Of a DNA stretch of 64,000 nucleotides, positions 24,168 through 33,235 are shown one piece after another; positions within the stretch are counted from its first letter, which is position 1; every line of letters begins with the position of its first letter. Origin of the DNA: JABDMH01 sp965223165 (lineage in GTDB: Bacteria > Bacteroidota > Bacteroidia > Chitinophagales > Saprospiraceae); contig CBDCVQ010000013.1 in the NCBI GenBank assembly GCA_965223165.1, forward strand, positions 1-64,000, in the 5' to 3' direction. Both the position numbers and the translations under genes were made by a program. The notes under the pieces were generated by a model that was given only the letters and a program-made list of their open reading frames with translations, was not told the DNA's origin and ran no database searches.

Positions 24168-25205
24168 TCATTTTACGGTTGGAGAAACGGCGTCTTTGAG
24201 GGTGCAGCCAGAGCCAGGTAGATCCGGATAGATGACGCTGCCCTGATCAAAGGAGACTCCAGTGGCCGGATCTTCGGCGATGAGCATGGCACCATCCAGA
24301 TCTACATAGTCTACCAGAGGAATCAACTGCGCAGCAGCACTGATACCTATGGAAGACTCCGTCATGCACCCGATCATCACCTGCAGACCCAAATCACGGG
24401 CTTCGGCTATCATCTGCATGGCGGGAGTCAGCCCCCCACACTTCATCAGCTTAATATTGATGCCGTGGAATGCATCTGCACATCTGATGACATCCGCCGG
24501 CCCTTGGCAACTTTCGTCGGCAATGGCGGGAAGAGGCAATTGCGACCGTATCTCTCCCAGATAGGTGTCGTGATCGCGGTGTAGTGGCTGCTCGACAAAC
24601 TCTACCTGTCCATCCGCCATGGCTTGAAACATGGACAGACAATTGGATCGTGTCCATCCTTCGTTGGCATCCACGCGCACCGTAGCATCTGTGACTTGGC
24701 GGATCGAATGCAAAATCTCAAGATCATTGGCCGTGCCCAGCTTGATCTTGTACGCAGGCCATGGTTTCTCCCTGATCTTGCGCTGCATCTCCTCGGGAGG
24801 GCCGATGCCAATCGTATAGCTGCTCACGGGCAACGGGTCGCGCTGCTCAATGTGCAGGTTTTCGCGAGTGGTACGTCCATGGAGCTTACCATAGAGATCG
24901 TGGGCCGCACAATCCAGAGCGCAGAGCAGGAAGGGTGCGTCGGCAAAAAGGGGTTGAATTTGAGCATAGTAATTCAGCGGATGGTCCAGTTTGATACTAG
25001 ATAGCGCGGCCAGTTGCGCATCGATCCGGGCTGTAAGCCGCTCTAGGGCGATGCCGTAGTAGCTGATTTCCGTGGCTTCGCCATAGCCCGTATGACCATC
25101 CAGATGGAGCCCCACGACGAGATGGCGTCGCTGGTGGAAAGTGCCCTTGCTGATCTGAAAAGGCTCACCCAGTGGGAGGGTATGGATGGCGTAGGAGATT
25201 TGCAT
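24168..25205 (-). CDS. L-Ala-D/L-Glu (dipeptide) epimerase, enolase superfamily
   Basis: 345 aa. The muconate-lactonising subgroup residues are in place: KxK base pair K153/K155 (YKIKLG), metal ligands D179 (VDANEG), E205 (VEQPL) and D230 (ADESC), and K252 (NIKLMKCGG). Such enzymes epimerise L-Ala-D-Glu released from murein, feeding the dipeptide back to catabolism. Its start overlaps the stop codon of the LD-carboxypeptidase gene upstream (TAATG), so the two are coupled and probably act together in peptidoglycan recycling. Dipeptide specificity is inferred from family and neighbour. Confidence 0.88.
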   Translation of the reverse strand: MQISYAIHTLPLGEPFQISKGTFHQRRHLVVGLHLDGHTGYGEATEISYYGIALERLTARIDAQLAALSSIKLDHPLNYYAQIQPLFADAPFLLCALDCAAHDLYGKLHGRTTRENLHIEQRDPLPVSSYTIGIGPPEEMQRKIREKPWPAYKIKLGTANDLEILHSIRQVTDATVRVDANEGWTRSNCLSMFQAMADGQVEFVEQPLHRDHDTYLGEIRSQLPLPAIADESCQGPADVIRCADAFHGINIKLMKCGGLTPAMQMIAEARDLGLQVMIGCMTESSIGISAAAQLIPLVDYVDLDGAMLIAEDPATGVSFDQGSVIYPDLPGSGCTLKDAVSPTVK

Positions 25206-26215
25206 TATGCACCCATTGGAGCTTCGTGAAGCCGCAGGATCGCTTCACTGGTATCAAAGCTGGCACCCACCCCGATCGGTATTGTGCATTGATTGGCGAT
25301 ATGACCAAAGCTAAAGCCATAGTAGACCGGCACCTTTAGCTGCCCGAATTGATGTCTTAAGGTCTCTTCCAGGGTAAGCGAGCGATCATCGGGGTCGGGC
25401 TCACAGCCCCGGAAGACGCCCATCAGCACGCCTGCCGCCTCCGCCAGATCCGTGGCTTGAAACAACTGGACCAACATGCGATCGATGCGATACGGCTTCT
25501 CGTCAATATCTTCCAGAAAGACCAACTTGCCGGCAAATGATGGTGACCATGGGGTCCCGGCCATCGCTGCCAGGAGCGAAAGGTTGCCACCGGTCAGTAG
25601 GCCGCTGGCAGTGCCGGGGTGGATGACATAGGCCGGATCGGTGCTGTCCTCATAGGGTTGGATGGCCAGCGATCTTTTAGCCTCCAGGACACGTCGCAGT
25701 TGCGTGGCCGTGTACGGTGTCGGCTTTGCACTGGCTACCGGCGCATGAAAGGTGACCAATCCGGTCTCCTGGGCCAACGCGATATGCAGGGCGGTGATGT
25801 CGCTGTAACCCAGCAGCACCTTCGGATTCTTGCGAATAAGTTCAAAATCCAGCCTGGGCAATAGCCGGGTGCATCCGTACCCCCCCCGAATGGCCCATAT
25901 GCCCGCAATACTGGAGTCGGCAAACATCCGGTGAAGGTCCTCCACCCGCTGCTCATCTGTGCCCGCCAAATAACCCAGTGACGCCTTGACGTGCTTGCCC
26001 AGCACAGGCTGGTACCCTAGTTGCTGCACCCATGCCACGGCGCGGTCGAGACGCTCCTCCGGAAATGCACTGGCAGGTGCCACCAAACCGATTTGATCTC
26101 CCCTGCGCAATTTTTTGGGCTTAAGCACTTTGACCTCGCTATTTCGGAGGGGCCATCCGGCCATGCCAGATGCAAGACCCAAGCTCAACATTTTGTGAAA
26201 ACCTCTTCTTCTCAT
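25205..26215 (-). CDS. ldcA: Peptidase S66 family LD-carboxypeptidase
   Basis: 336 aa. An N-terminal basic-hydrophobic segment (MRRRGFHKMLSLGLASGMAG) may direct export. GLVAPASAFPEERL and YLAGTDEQRVEDLHRMFAD precede WAIRGGYGCTRLLPRLDF and the nucleophile elbow LLGYSDITAL (Ser138). The glutamate and histidine of the Ser-Glu-His triad are expected in GGNLSLLAAMAGT...LEDIDE and FSFGHIAN. It removes the terminal D-amino acid from murein tetrapeptides. It is coupled to the dipeptide epimerase. Confidence 0.92.
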   Translation of the reverse strand: MRRRGFHKMLSLGLASGMAGWPLRNSEVKVLKPKKLRRGDQIGLVAPASAFPEERLDRAVAWVQQLGYQPVLGKHVKASLGYLAGTDEQRVEDLHRMFADSSIAGIWAIRGGYGCTRLLPRLDFELIRKNPKVLLGYSDITALHIALAQETGLVTFHAPVASAKPTPYTATQLRRVLEAKRSLAIQPYEDSTDPAYVIHPGTASGLLTGGNLSLLAAMAGTPWSPSFAGKLVFLEDIDEKPYRIDRMLVQLFQATDLAEAAGVLMGVFRGCEPDPDDRSLTLEETLRHQFGQLKVPVYYGFSFGHIANQCTIPIGVGASFDTSEAILRLHEAPMGA

Positions 26216-26321
26216 GGGCAGTCAGCTTGTCAGGAAAAGGCTCGGTCAGTTATTTGCTCATCCTAAAGGGAGGCAATATAGGCGGTTTTGGCCAGGCAGA
26301 GAAAGATTTGGGTAGGGGAGA

Positions 26322-28160
26322 CTACTCTACGGTGACGGACTTGGCCAGGTTCCTGGGTTGGTCCACATTGCAGCCCTTGAGCACCCCGATGTAGTAGGCC
26401 AATAGTTGCAGCGGCACTACGGATAGTAATGATGAGAAGAGATGATCTACCGGGGGTACCTCAATGACGAAGTCCACCATTTCGCGCACCACCTTGTCGC
26501 CCGTGGAAACGACGGCAATAATTCGAGCACCGCGGGACTTAATCTCCTGAATGTTGGAAATGATCTTTTCGTAGGCTTCGTCTTTCATCGCGATGACGAC
26601 CACCGGCATGTCTTGATCGATCAGCGCGATGGGACCATGCTTCATTTCGGCGGCGGGATATCCTTCGGCATGAATGTAGGAGATCTCCTTTAGCTTGAGC
26701 GCACCCTCCATCGCCACCGGAAAGTGGCATCCTCGACCCAGATACAGGAAGTTGGTCGCCCCTTTAAATTCCTCCGCCACCTGGCGGATCATGCTCGTGT
26801 TGGCCAGTGCCTGTTCGATGAGGCTTGGTATGTCGGTGAGCGCCGCGAGTTTTTCGAAGAAGGTGCTTTGGGTGATGGTGCCCCGGTACTTGGCCACTTT
26901 TAGGGCGATCATGGCGAGCACTGTCAACTGGGCGGTAAAGGCCTTGGTACTGGCCACCCCGATCTCGGGGCCAGCATGGGTGTAGACACCGGCATGCGTG
27001 GCTCGAGCGATGGAAGAAGCCACCACATTGCAGACGCCATAGACCGTGGCTCCTCGTTCTTTGGCTATCTCTACAGCTACCAGCGTATCCGCGGTTTCAC
27101 CACTTTGCGAAATGGCGATGACAACGTCCCCATCTCGTACGATGGGATTGCGGTATCGAAACTCGGAGGCATATTCGACCTCTACGGGAATCCGGCAGAT
27201 TTCTTCAAAAATGTATTCTGCCACTAACCCGGCGTAGTATGACGTGCCACAGGCGGTGATCAGGATACGCTCGGCGCGATAGAGGGGCTTGGCATGCTCC
27301 TGTATGCCGCCTAGCTTGAGCAGATTTCGACTGAGGTCCACCCGTCCACGCATACAGTCGGCGATGGATCTGGGCTGCTCGTAGATTTCCTTGAGCATGA
27401 AGTGGTCGTATCCCCCTTTCTCGATCTGCTCCAGATCCAAATCCAATGTCTCGACGTATGGATTCTGCGGTACATTTTGCAGATTGAGGATCTGGAGGTC
27501 GTCCGCTGTGACCAGCGCAAGCTCTTCGTCGTTGAGATAGATGACATCTTTGGTGTACTCCAGAAACGGACTGGCGTCAGAGGCGATAAAATGTGCTCCC
27601 TCGCCGACCCCAATGACCATGGGACTTCCTTTGCGGGCGGCGATGAGCTGGTCCGGATGGTCGGTAGCGATCAGCACGATGCCGTATGCTCCGATCACCC
27701 GGCTGAGCGCGAGCCGAACGGCCTCCACCAAATCACCTTCGTGGTGCAGCGCAATTTCTTCGATGAAGTTGACCAGGACTTCGGTATCGGTGTCACTGTG
27801 AAACTGGTAGCCCTTGGAGAGGAGCTCCTCCTTGAGCACGCCATAATTTTCGATGATACCGTTGTGCACCAGGGCCAGCTGCCCCGAGTTGGAAAGATGG
27901 GGATGGGCATTTTGATCATTGGGTGCCCCGTGTGTGGCCCAACGCGTGTGACCGATCCCCATGGTCTGGGGGACCAGATCGCCGTCTACCATCTCAGCCA
28001 GGTCATTTACCTTGCCAGACCTTTTGTGTACCAAGAGTTTTTCCTGGGAGAGCAGGGCGATGCCTGCACTGTCATAGCCACGATATTCCAATCTACGCAG
28101 TCCGTTGATGAGGATAGGGTACGCTTGCGCGTCCCCGGTATATGCCACGATTCCACACAT
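26322..28160 (-). CDS. glmS: Glutamine--fructose-6-phosphate aminotransferase (isomerising)
   Basis: 612 aa with the start set at the ATG giving MCGIVAYTG, because Cys2 is the amidotransferase nucleophile after Met removal; an upstream in-frame Met (MHMCGIV) would bury it. The N-terminal GATase type II domain runs to about residue 230 (HTRWATHG, HNGIIENY, SDTDTEVL). Two SIS domains follow (TACGTSYYAG, SQSGETADTL, YLGRGCHFPVAMEGALKLKEISYIHAEGYPAAEMKHGP), ending AKSVTVE as usual. It makes glucosamine-6-phosphate for peptidoglycan and lipopolysaccharide. It is monocistronic. Confidence 0.97.
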   Translation of the reverse strand: MCGIVAYTGDAQAYPILINGLRRLEYRGYDSAGIALLSQEKLLVHKRSGKVNDLAEMVDGDLVPQTMGIGHTRWATHGAPNDQNAHPHLSNSGQLALVHNGIIENYGVLKEELLSKGYQFHSDTDTEVLVNFIEEIALHHEGDLVEAVRLALSRVIGAYGIVLIATDHPDQLIAARKGSPMVIGVGEGAHFIASDASPFLEYTKDVIYLNDEELALVTADDLQILNLQNVPQNPYVETLDLDLEQIEKGGYDHFMLKEIYEQPRSIADCMRGRVDLSRNLLKLGGIQEHAKPLYRAERILITACGTSYYAGLVAEYIFEEICRIPVEVEYASEFRYRNPIVRDGDVVIAISQSGETADTLVAVEIAKERGATVYGVCNVVASSIARATHAGVYTHAGPEIGVASTKAFTAQLTVLAMIALKVAKYRGTITQSTFFEKLAALTDIPSLIEQALANTSMIRQVAEEFKGATNFLYLGRGCHFPVAMEGALKLKEISYIHAEGYPAAEMKHGPIALIDQDMPVVVIAMKDEAYEKIISNIQEIKSRGARIIAVVSTGDKVVREMVDFVIEVPPVDHLFSSLLSVVPLQLLAYYIGVLKGCNVDQPRNLAKSVTVE

Positions 28161-28248
28161 ATGCAAACAATTTCAATAGTCACAAAGACCAAAACTCAAA
28201 CGAATCCCCTGCAAAAATCTGATATATTGCCAGGACGTTTTCACAACA

Positions 28249-29568
28249 GTGGTAGCCATGATGCAGGCGCTTGTAGATCGGATCTTTCACGTATGCTCTT
28301 ACATTATCTTGGCAATTGTCTTGCCAATCATGGCGCCAGCACAGATGATGTTGCTGGAAGACCGGGAGGCTCATGCGCATCTGCTAGAGCGATTAGACAG
28401 TGTGATGACGATGGCGATGGATTCCATGGCCTTCCCCGGCGGTCAGCTGGTGGTCAGTCACAAAGGGCAGATCATCGTCGATCGGACCTATGGACATCAC
28501 ACGTATGATGCGGCGCAGCCGGTGCAGCCCGATGATTTGTACGACCTGGCTTCGGTGACTAAGGTGGCGGCCGGTGTGCCTGCCCTCATGTACCTCTGGG
28601 ACCGGCAGCTGATCAATCTCGATGGCACGCTCTGCGACTACTTTCCCTTTTTATGTCGCTCCAACAAGGGGCACATCACACTTCGCGAGGCCTTGTCTCA
28701 TCACGGTCGATTGCAACCGTACATCGTGTTTTGGCAGGAGGCGCAGCGAAAGAATGGCACCTATCGGGCGCGGTCCTTCAAGCGAAAGCGCTCTGACCGG
28801 TATCCGATCGAGATTACGCCCGAGCTTTTCTTGCACCGCAAGTACAAACGCAAGATGCACAAGGCTATCCGCAAGACACCGTTGAATGAGGAACCAGGGT
28901 ATGTCTATAGCGGGCTGACCTTTTTACTCTATCCCGATCTGGCCAAGGAGTTGACCGGGATGCGCATTGACTCATTGCTTCGCCAGCATTTTTATGAGCC
29001 TCTGGGAGCCTCGACGTTGACCTTCAATCCGCTGGAGCATTTCCCCAATGAACGAATTGTGCCCACAGAGCGGGATACTTTCTTCCGCTATACGCTGGTC
29101 GATGGGAGCGTGCACGATGAGGCCTCGGCCATGCTGCAAGGCCTGTCTACCAATGCCGGTCTCTTTGGCAGTGCGCGTGATCTCACCAAGTTGCTCCAGC
29201 TTTTTTTAAACCAGGGGACCATGAATGGCCGCAGATATCTATCGAGTGAGGTGATTGATACATTTACCCATTGCCATTACTGTCTAGAGGACAATAGACG
29301 GGGCCTGGGGTTTGACAAGCCCCTGATCGAGTATCGTAAGCAGGCGAGCTACGTGGCTCAATCGGCCAGTCCGTCCAGCTTTGGGCACTCTGGTTTCACC
29401 GGCACGTTCTTTTGGGTCGATCCCGCATACGACATGACCTTTGCGCTGTTTACCAACCGGGTACATCCGTATCGCACCCATCGCAAGCTGTACTCCATGG
29501 GCATTCGACCGGCGCTCCATCAGATGGTCTACGATTACCTGGAGGGGTTGGCGGCCGATGGGGAGTAG
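28249..29568 (+). CDS. Serine hydrolase, beta-lactamase/class C fold, exported
   Basis: 439 aa. The N-terminal hydrophobic segment (residues 12-31, ending APAQ) is a signal peptide. LASVTKVAAG holds the SxxK nucleophile Ser102-Lys105, YVYSGLTF stands for the YxN motif, and FGHSGFTGT for the KTG-like HxG box. A basic insertion (AQRKNGTYRARSFKRKRSD) separates the SxxK and Tyr motifs. Such proteins act as D-amino peptidases, esterases or, in Bacteroidota, partners of GH3 enzymes. It is divergent from glmS. Confidence 0.87.
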   Translation: MVAMMQALVDRIFHVCSYIILAIVLPIMAPAQMMLLEDREAHAHLLERLDSVMTMAMDSMAFPGGQLVVSHKGQIIVDRTYGHHTYDAAQPVQPDDLYDLASVTKVAAGVPALMYLWDRQLINLDGTLCDYFPFLCRSNKGHITLREALSHHGRLQPYIVFWQEAQRKNGTYRARSFKRKRSDRYPIEITPELFLHRKYKRKMHKAIRKTPLNEEPGYVYSGLTFLLYPDLAKELTGMRIDSLLRQHFYEPLGASTLTFNPLEHFPNERIVPTERDTFFRYTLVDGSVHDEASAMLQGLSTNAGLFGSARDLTKLLQLFLNQGTMNGRRYLSSEVIDTFTHCHYCLEDNRRGLGFDKPLIEYRKQASYVAQSASPSSFGHSGFTGTFFWVDPAYDMTFALFTNRVHPYRTHRKLYSMGIRPALHQMVYDYLEGLAADGE

Positions 29569-29877
29569 GCGATTGCAGCGGGACCGGCGGCTTTGGTTGA
29601 GATAAGGGTGATTGGGGATAGTTGATTGAGGGATGATGATTCCTGTCATGCGGAGATTCGATTTGTTCAGCTTGTAGCTCCATTGAACATTCGCACAGAC
29701 GGCTGGAAAGACGGTGGACCGGTGCCGCATCGTTGAGGGGAGGGAAGCCAGGTGGGCAGCAACGATCAGCGAGCCTCACACAGGAGCTGAATCGAGCACG
29801 CTTGGCTACTGGTAGGACAAAAAAAGAGAGCTGCCGAAGCAACTCTCTTCCTCTAAATGTCTCTTAACAAGGCAGGC
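29569..29877. other. Intergenic region between convergent genes
   Basis: About 310 bp between the serine hydrolase and gap. It contains the gap terminator at 29818-29848. I see no other structured element or ORF. Confidence 0.5.
29818..29848 (-). terminator. Rho-independent terminator of gap
   Basis: On the minus strand AGAGAGTTGC and GCAGCTCTCT form a 10-bp stem closed by a TTCG tetraloop and followed by seven T. It lies 30 bp past the gap stop codon. Confidence 0.92.
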
Positions 29878-30882
29878 TTACATGGCTCCGGCCACGCGAG
29901 CACATAGATCGGACAATCGAGCCGAATACCCCGCCTCATTGTCGTACCAGCTCACCACCTTGGCGTAGTTGCCACCGATCACGGAGGTCATAAGTGAGTC
30001 GAAGATCGATGAGTAAGGATTTTGCAGGATGTCCGCCGACACGATGGGATCGGTCTGGTATTCCAGAATGCCCTTCATATCACCTTCAGAAGCTTCCTTA
30101 AACTTGGCGTTGATTTCTTCCGCGCTGGTGTTGTTTTCCAACAACACATTAAGCTCAATCATCGATCCGGACACCACCGGTACTCGGACGGCGATGGCGC
30201 TCAACTTGCCCGCTACCTCCGGCACGACCTTGCCTACTGCGGTAGCTGCACCGGTGGAGGTGGGGATGATATTGATCGCCGCTGCCCTGGCTCGACGGAG
30301 GTCGCTGTGAGGCGCGTCCTGAATGCGCTGGTCCGAGGTATAGGCATGCGTGGTAGTCATGCTCCCTACCTTGATGCCCCAGTTGTCGTTGAGGACTTTG
30401 ACGACCGGTGCCAGACAGTTGGTCGTACAGGAGGCATTGGAGTAGATCTGCTGTGCGTCGTTGATTTGGCTGTCGTTTACGCCCAGCACGACGGTGTCGA
30501 CGCCTTCGCCCTTGGCGGGGGCTGAGATCACTACCTTTTTGGCGCCAGCTTCGATGTGCAAGCCCGCCTTGGCGGCGTCGCGGAAAATGCCGGTGCACTC
30601 CAGGACCACATCGACGCCAAGCTCTGCCCAGGGTAGGGCGGCTGGATTGCGCTCCGCGGATGCATAGATCTCCTGGCCATTGACGACCAGGTGCGTGTCT
30701 GTGGAGCTTACGGTTCCGTCAAACTTACCCTGCGATGAATCGTACTTCAATAGGTGAGCCAACGTAGCGTTGTCGGTGAGATCGTTGATAGCAACTACCT
30801 CGACGCCAGGCGTATGCAAGAGGTTTCTAAAGGTTAATCGTCCAATGCGACCAAAACCATTGATGGCAATCTTCTTTGACAT
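29878..30882 (-). CDS. gap: Glyceraldehyde-3-phosphate dehydrogenase, type I
   Basis: 334 aa. NGFGRIGRL at residues 8-16 binds NAD, and SNASCTTNCLAP carries the catalytic Cys152 (and Cys156). The S-loop and the C-terminal SWYDNEAGYSARL are conserved. D34 in INDLTD indicates NAD preference. It is the glycolytic enzyme, monocistronic with a strong terminator. Upstream at about 30930-30950 on the minus strand several TTTTTG tracts, including TATTTTTG, could hold the -7 element. Confidence 0.97.
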   Translation of the reverse strand: MSKKIAINGFGRIGRLTFRNLLHTPGVEVVAINDLTDNATLAHLLKYDSSQGKFDGTVSSTDTHLVVNGQEIYASAERNPAALPWAELGVDVVLECTGIFRDAAKAGLHIEAGAKKVVISAPAKGEGVDTVVLGVNDSQINDAQQIYSNASCTTNCLAPVVKVLNDNWGIKVGSMTTTHAYTSDQRIQDAPHSDLRRARAAAINIIPTSTGAATAVGKVVPEVAGKLSAIAVRVPVVSGSMIELNVLLENNTSAEEINAKFKEASEGDMKGILEYQTDPIVSADILQNPYSSIFDSLMTSVIGGNYAKVVSWYDNEAGYSARLSDLCARVAGAM

Positions 30883-31289
30883 AATTCTATCTGTCTTTTA
30901 CTTTTTATAATCAGGTTCGCAAAAATGAAGCTGCAAAAATAGCAAAAATTCATCTGTGACGGTCGTCACCAATGTAGATGACTCTTTAAGAATGACCACC
31001 CGTCTAGCACCCTTTGAGGCGGGTGGGTTGGGGGGGCGATCGTGGGTCGATGCCAGTGCGTGGGGCAGGGGCGACGGTCGACGGAGAAGGGCAAAAGGAA
31101 GCGTATCTGAGGGCGGATGCCCAGAGACAGCTCGTGCCGCTTGACGGAAGCGGTGGGCATAGGCATGCAGATGCCGGCAGGTAGTGGTCTTGGGTGTGCA
31201 TTCCATGGCCGCACAGGTGGCTTGCCCGCCTTCACCTTTGGCCTTACTTACTTGGCGCAAATCCTACGGCCAAAGGCCCGGGACGACCT

Positions 31290-31585
31290 GCCAGGGCAAT
31301 CGCATTATCATGGCTTTCAAGGTGACGGCGAGCTAGCAATGGCGTTTGGCGGGGACGCCAAACGCAGCCTGATCAGGGTGGTGCGGCCTTTGAGGCTAGT
31401 AGCCGTTGGAGTTTGCTCAACAAAGAAGAACCTGGCCGTGTCAGGCGTCCTCGCTTGACATATGCATGCCAGGGTGTTATGCCAGGGAGTAGTCGCCTAT
31501 GTGCGTTCAACCACTCAATGAGAGCATCTTGCCAGCATGCTCTGGCCATTGATAAAGAAGTGCAGAATCCCAGAATGCGATCGCC
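31290..31585 (+). repeat. Dispersed structured repeat, copy 2 (about 295 bp)
   Basis: Homologous to 830-1120. Hairpin 1 at 31342-31365 is a perfect 10-bp stem, arms GCGTTTGGCG and CGCCAAACGC, loop GGGA. Hairpin 2 at 31438-31461 pairs GTGTCAGGCG with CGCTTGACAT through eight Watson-Crick and two G-U pairs when read as plus-strand RNA, loop TCCT. The outer ends are inverted: GGGCAATCGCATT on the left, AATGCGATCGCCC on the right (12 of 13 matching). Confidence 0.75.
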
Positions 31586-31618
31586 CACGTAGACCTGCTC
31601 TAGACCTGCCAGGCGGAT

Positions 31619-31648
31619 TTTGAAATTTTGACGAAAGTGATATCTTTG
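31619..31648 (+). promoter_or_regulatory. Bacteroidota primary-sigma promoter for tRNA-Glu
   Basis: TTTG at 31619-31622, an 18-bp spacer, and TATCTTTG at 31641-31648, matching the -33 TTTG / -7 TAnnTTTG consensus. Transcription should begin about 45 bp before the tRNA. Confidence 0.75.
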
Positions 31649-31698
31649 CCAAGCTTTGGAGAATGGGTCATTTGCAGGCCCTTTTTTCCACGACATCC

Positions 31699-31770
31699 GG
31701 CCCGTTCGTCTAGGGGTTAGGACGCCGGGTTTTCATCCCGGTAACAGGGGTTCGAATCCCCTACGGGCTG
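31699..31770 (+). tRNA. tRNA-Glu (anticodon TTC)
   Basis: Cloverleaf: acceptor strands GGCCCGT and ACGGGCT, anticodon stem CCGGG/CCCGG enclosing TTTTCAT with anticodon TTC, and T-arm AGGGG-TTCGAAT-CCCCT. Discriminator base is G. The CCA end is not encoded. The first acceptor pair is G-U. It is a single gene with no other RNA gene nearby. Confidence 0.95.
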
Positions 31771-31987
31771 CTAAGATTGCAGAAGAGTTCATGGTGTAGA
31801 CTGTGGACTCTTTTTCTTTGGGGGGTGCACCCGATCTGTAAGCAAGGGCAGCTTTTCCTCAAATTAAATTTTGAATATTTCCTTGTAGGTCGTCTCAGAT
31901 CTGACCTCATGAAGAGGGTTACCAGCGACTTGTTTGATCACAAAGAGAAGCAGTGGCTGTAAATCTGGGGCAAAGTCTGTAGACGAA

Positions 31988-33235
31988 ATGAGTGACGAGG
32001 GCAAGGAAAAATCGGTTTTGGAATGTTTGAAGGACATGCTAGTGATCTTAGGACTCCTATTCTTCATGATCATCACTGTCCTTTTCTTGGCCAAAGACTG
32101 GAGCAAGCGCTATTTGATCATTCAGCCAGCCAGGATTTCTATCGATGGATTCGCATATTCCGAGGAGGATCTTACAGCGTTGTTTAAAATGGAGTTGAAC
32201 GCGATCTATGCAGGGGGTCTTCCTCCTTCGTCCTGTGCTGATTGGCGTGAATTCGAGCAGATTGTCCGACCTAGTGCAGTAAGCTACGATATCAAAGATC
32301 CTTTTACTGGATCAAACTTAACCCAGCTGCGCAGGCTCCTTCAAGAAGTCCTAGGCGACAAGAGTCTGCTTGTCTCGAGTTTTATTTATCAAGCCGAGGA
32401 CTCCACCATACAGTTTGTTGTCACGGTGGAAGGCCAATCACCCAAGGTCTATGAGCTGTCAGGTAACATAAGAACCCATCTTAATGAAGCGGCACAGGAG
32501 GTTGTGCAAATCTTGGATAAAACTCGCTTATTAAAATACCTGTACCGGCGAACGAATCAAAGAGATCGCAGCAAGTCCTTGGAAATCGTCCAGTCTCTGT
32601 TGAATGATGACGATCCAGAAAATGACCGTCTTGCATACTATGTGCGAGGAAGGATTTATCTTATGCTTGGCGATGACTGTCAAACGGCCCCCTATGACCT
32701 GGCGAGGAAGGATTTGGAGCGGTGCATACAGTTAGATAAGTCATTTGCCGGAGCATATCGGCATCTGGGCTTGATGAAGATGAGGTGTGACTCATTGTTG
32801 AGCGCCGTTCAACTTTTTCGAACATCAGCTGCCCTTGATCTCAGCGGTAAAGATCACCTGAACATCGGCAACGCCTTCTTTGCGCTCCACCGAAAAGATA
32901 CTTCTGCTACCTCTTATCTAGATTCCGCAAGGGCTCACTATGAAAGGCTGGTTCAGGTGGATAGGAAATGCGTACTGAATTATCTCTCTTTGGCTCAATT
33001 ATATCTCTTTACAGGTAACCTAGCATTGATTCCAAGGATCTTGGACAAGGCATTTCAGATGGACGCCAATCATCCTCAGACCAATTTCGTCTTTGGTCAG
33101 TACTATCTTAAACGGACAGACCATGCGAGCGCAATGAGATATTTTGTTAGGGCTCGAGATGCTGCCCGAAGCGATGACTTCCGACGTCAATGCCAGGTGC
33201 AAATAGATCGATTAAAGTCACTGCAAGGGGAGTAA
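31988..33235 (+). CDS. TPR-repeat membrane protein of unknown role
   Basis: 415 aa from the ATG at 31988. One transmembrane helix (about residues 17-37, DMLVILGLLFFMIITVLFLA) leaves a short cytoplasmic N-terminus and a large outer part. Residues 190-415 contain several tetratricopeptide repeats (LAYYVRGRIYLMLGDD, AGAYRHLGLMKMRCDSLLSAVQLFRTSAALD, LNYLSLAQLYLFTGNLALIPRILDKAFQMD, TNFVFGQYYLKRTDHASAMRYFVRAR). It is probably a scaffold. Residues 40-180 match nothing I recognise. It stands alone in a relatively AT-rich segment with a transposase remnant downstream. Confidence 0.65.
   Translation: MSDEGKEKSVLECLKDMLVILGLLFFMIITVLFLAKDWSKRYLIIQPARISIDGFAYSEEDLTALFKMELNAIYAGGLPPSSCADWREFEQIVRPSAVSYDIKDPFTGSNLTQLRRLLQEVLGDKSLLVSSFIYQAEDSTIQFVVTVEGQSPKVYELSGNIRTHLNEAAQEVVQILDKTRLLKYLYRRTNQRDRSKSLEIVQSLLNDDDPENDRLAYYVRGRIYLMLGDDCQTAPYDLARKDLERCIQLDKSFAGAYRHLGLMKMRCDSLLSAVQLFRTSAALDLSGKDHLNIGNAFFALHRKDTSATSYLDSARAHYERLVQVDRKCVLNYLSLAQLYLFTGNLALIPRILDKAFQMDANHPQTNFVFGQYYLKRTDHASAMRYFVRARDAARSDDFRRQCQVQIDRLKSLQGE

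Larger units (their letters stand above)
30883..31698. other. Intergenic region with dispersed repeat and tRNA promoter
   Basis: 816 bp between gap and tRNA-Glu. It contains the second copy of the dispersed structured repeat (31290-31585) and a Bacteroidota-type promoter (31619-31648). The part from 30960 to 31285 is GC-rich with open frames on both strands but no recognised protein. Confidence 0.55.

Noticed and set aside
27402..28508. 368-codon plus-strand open frame
   Set aside because: Antisense to glmS, whose motifs are complete, so it is a frame shadow.
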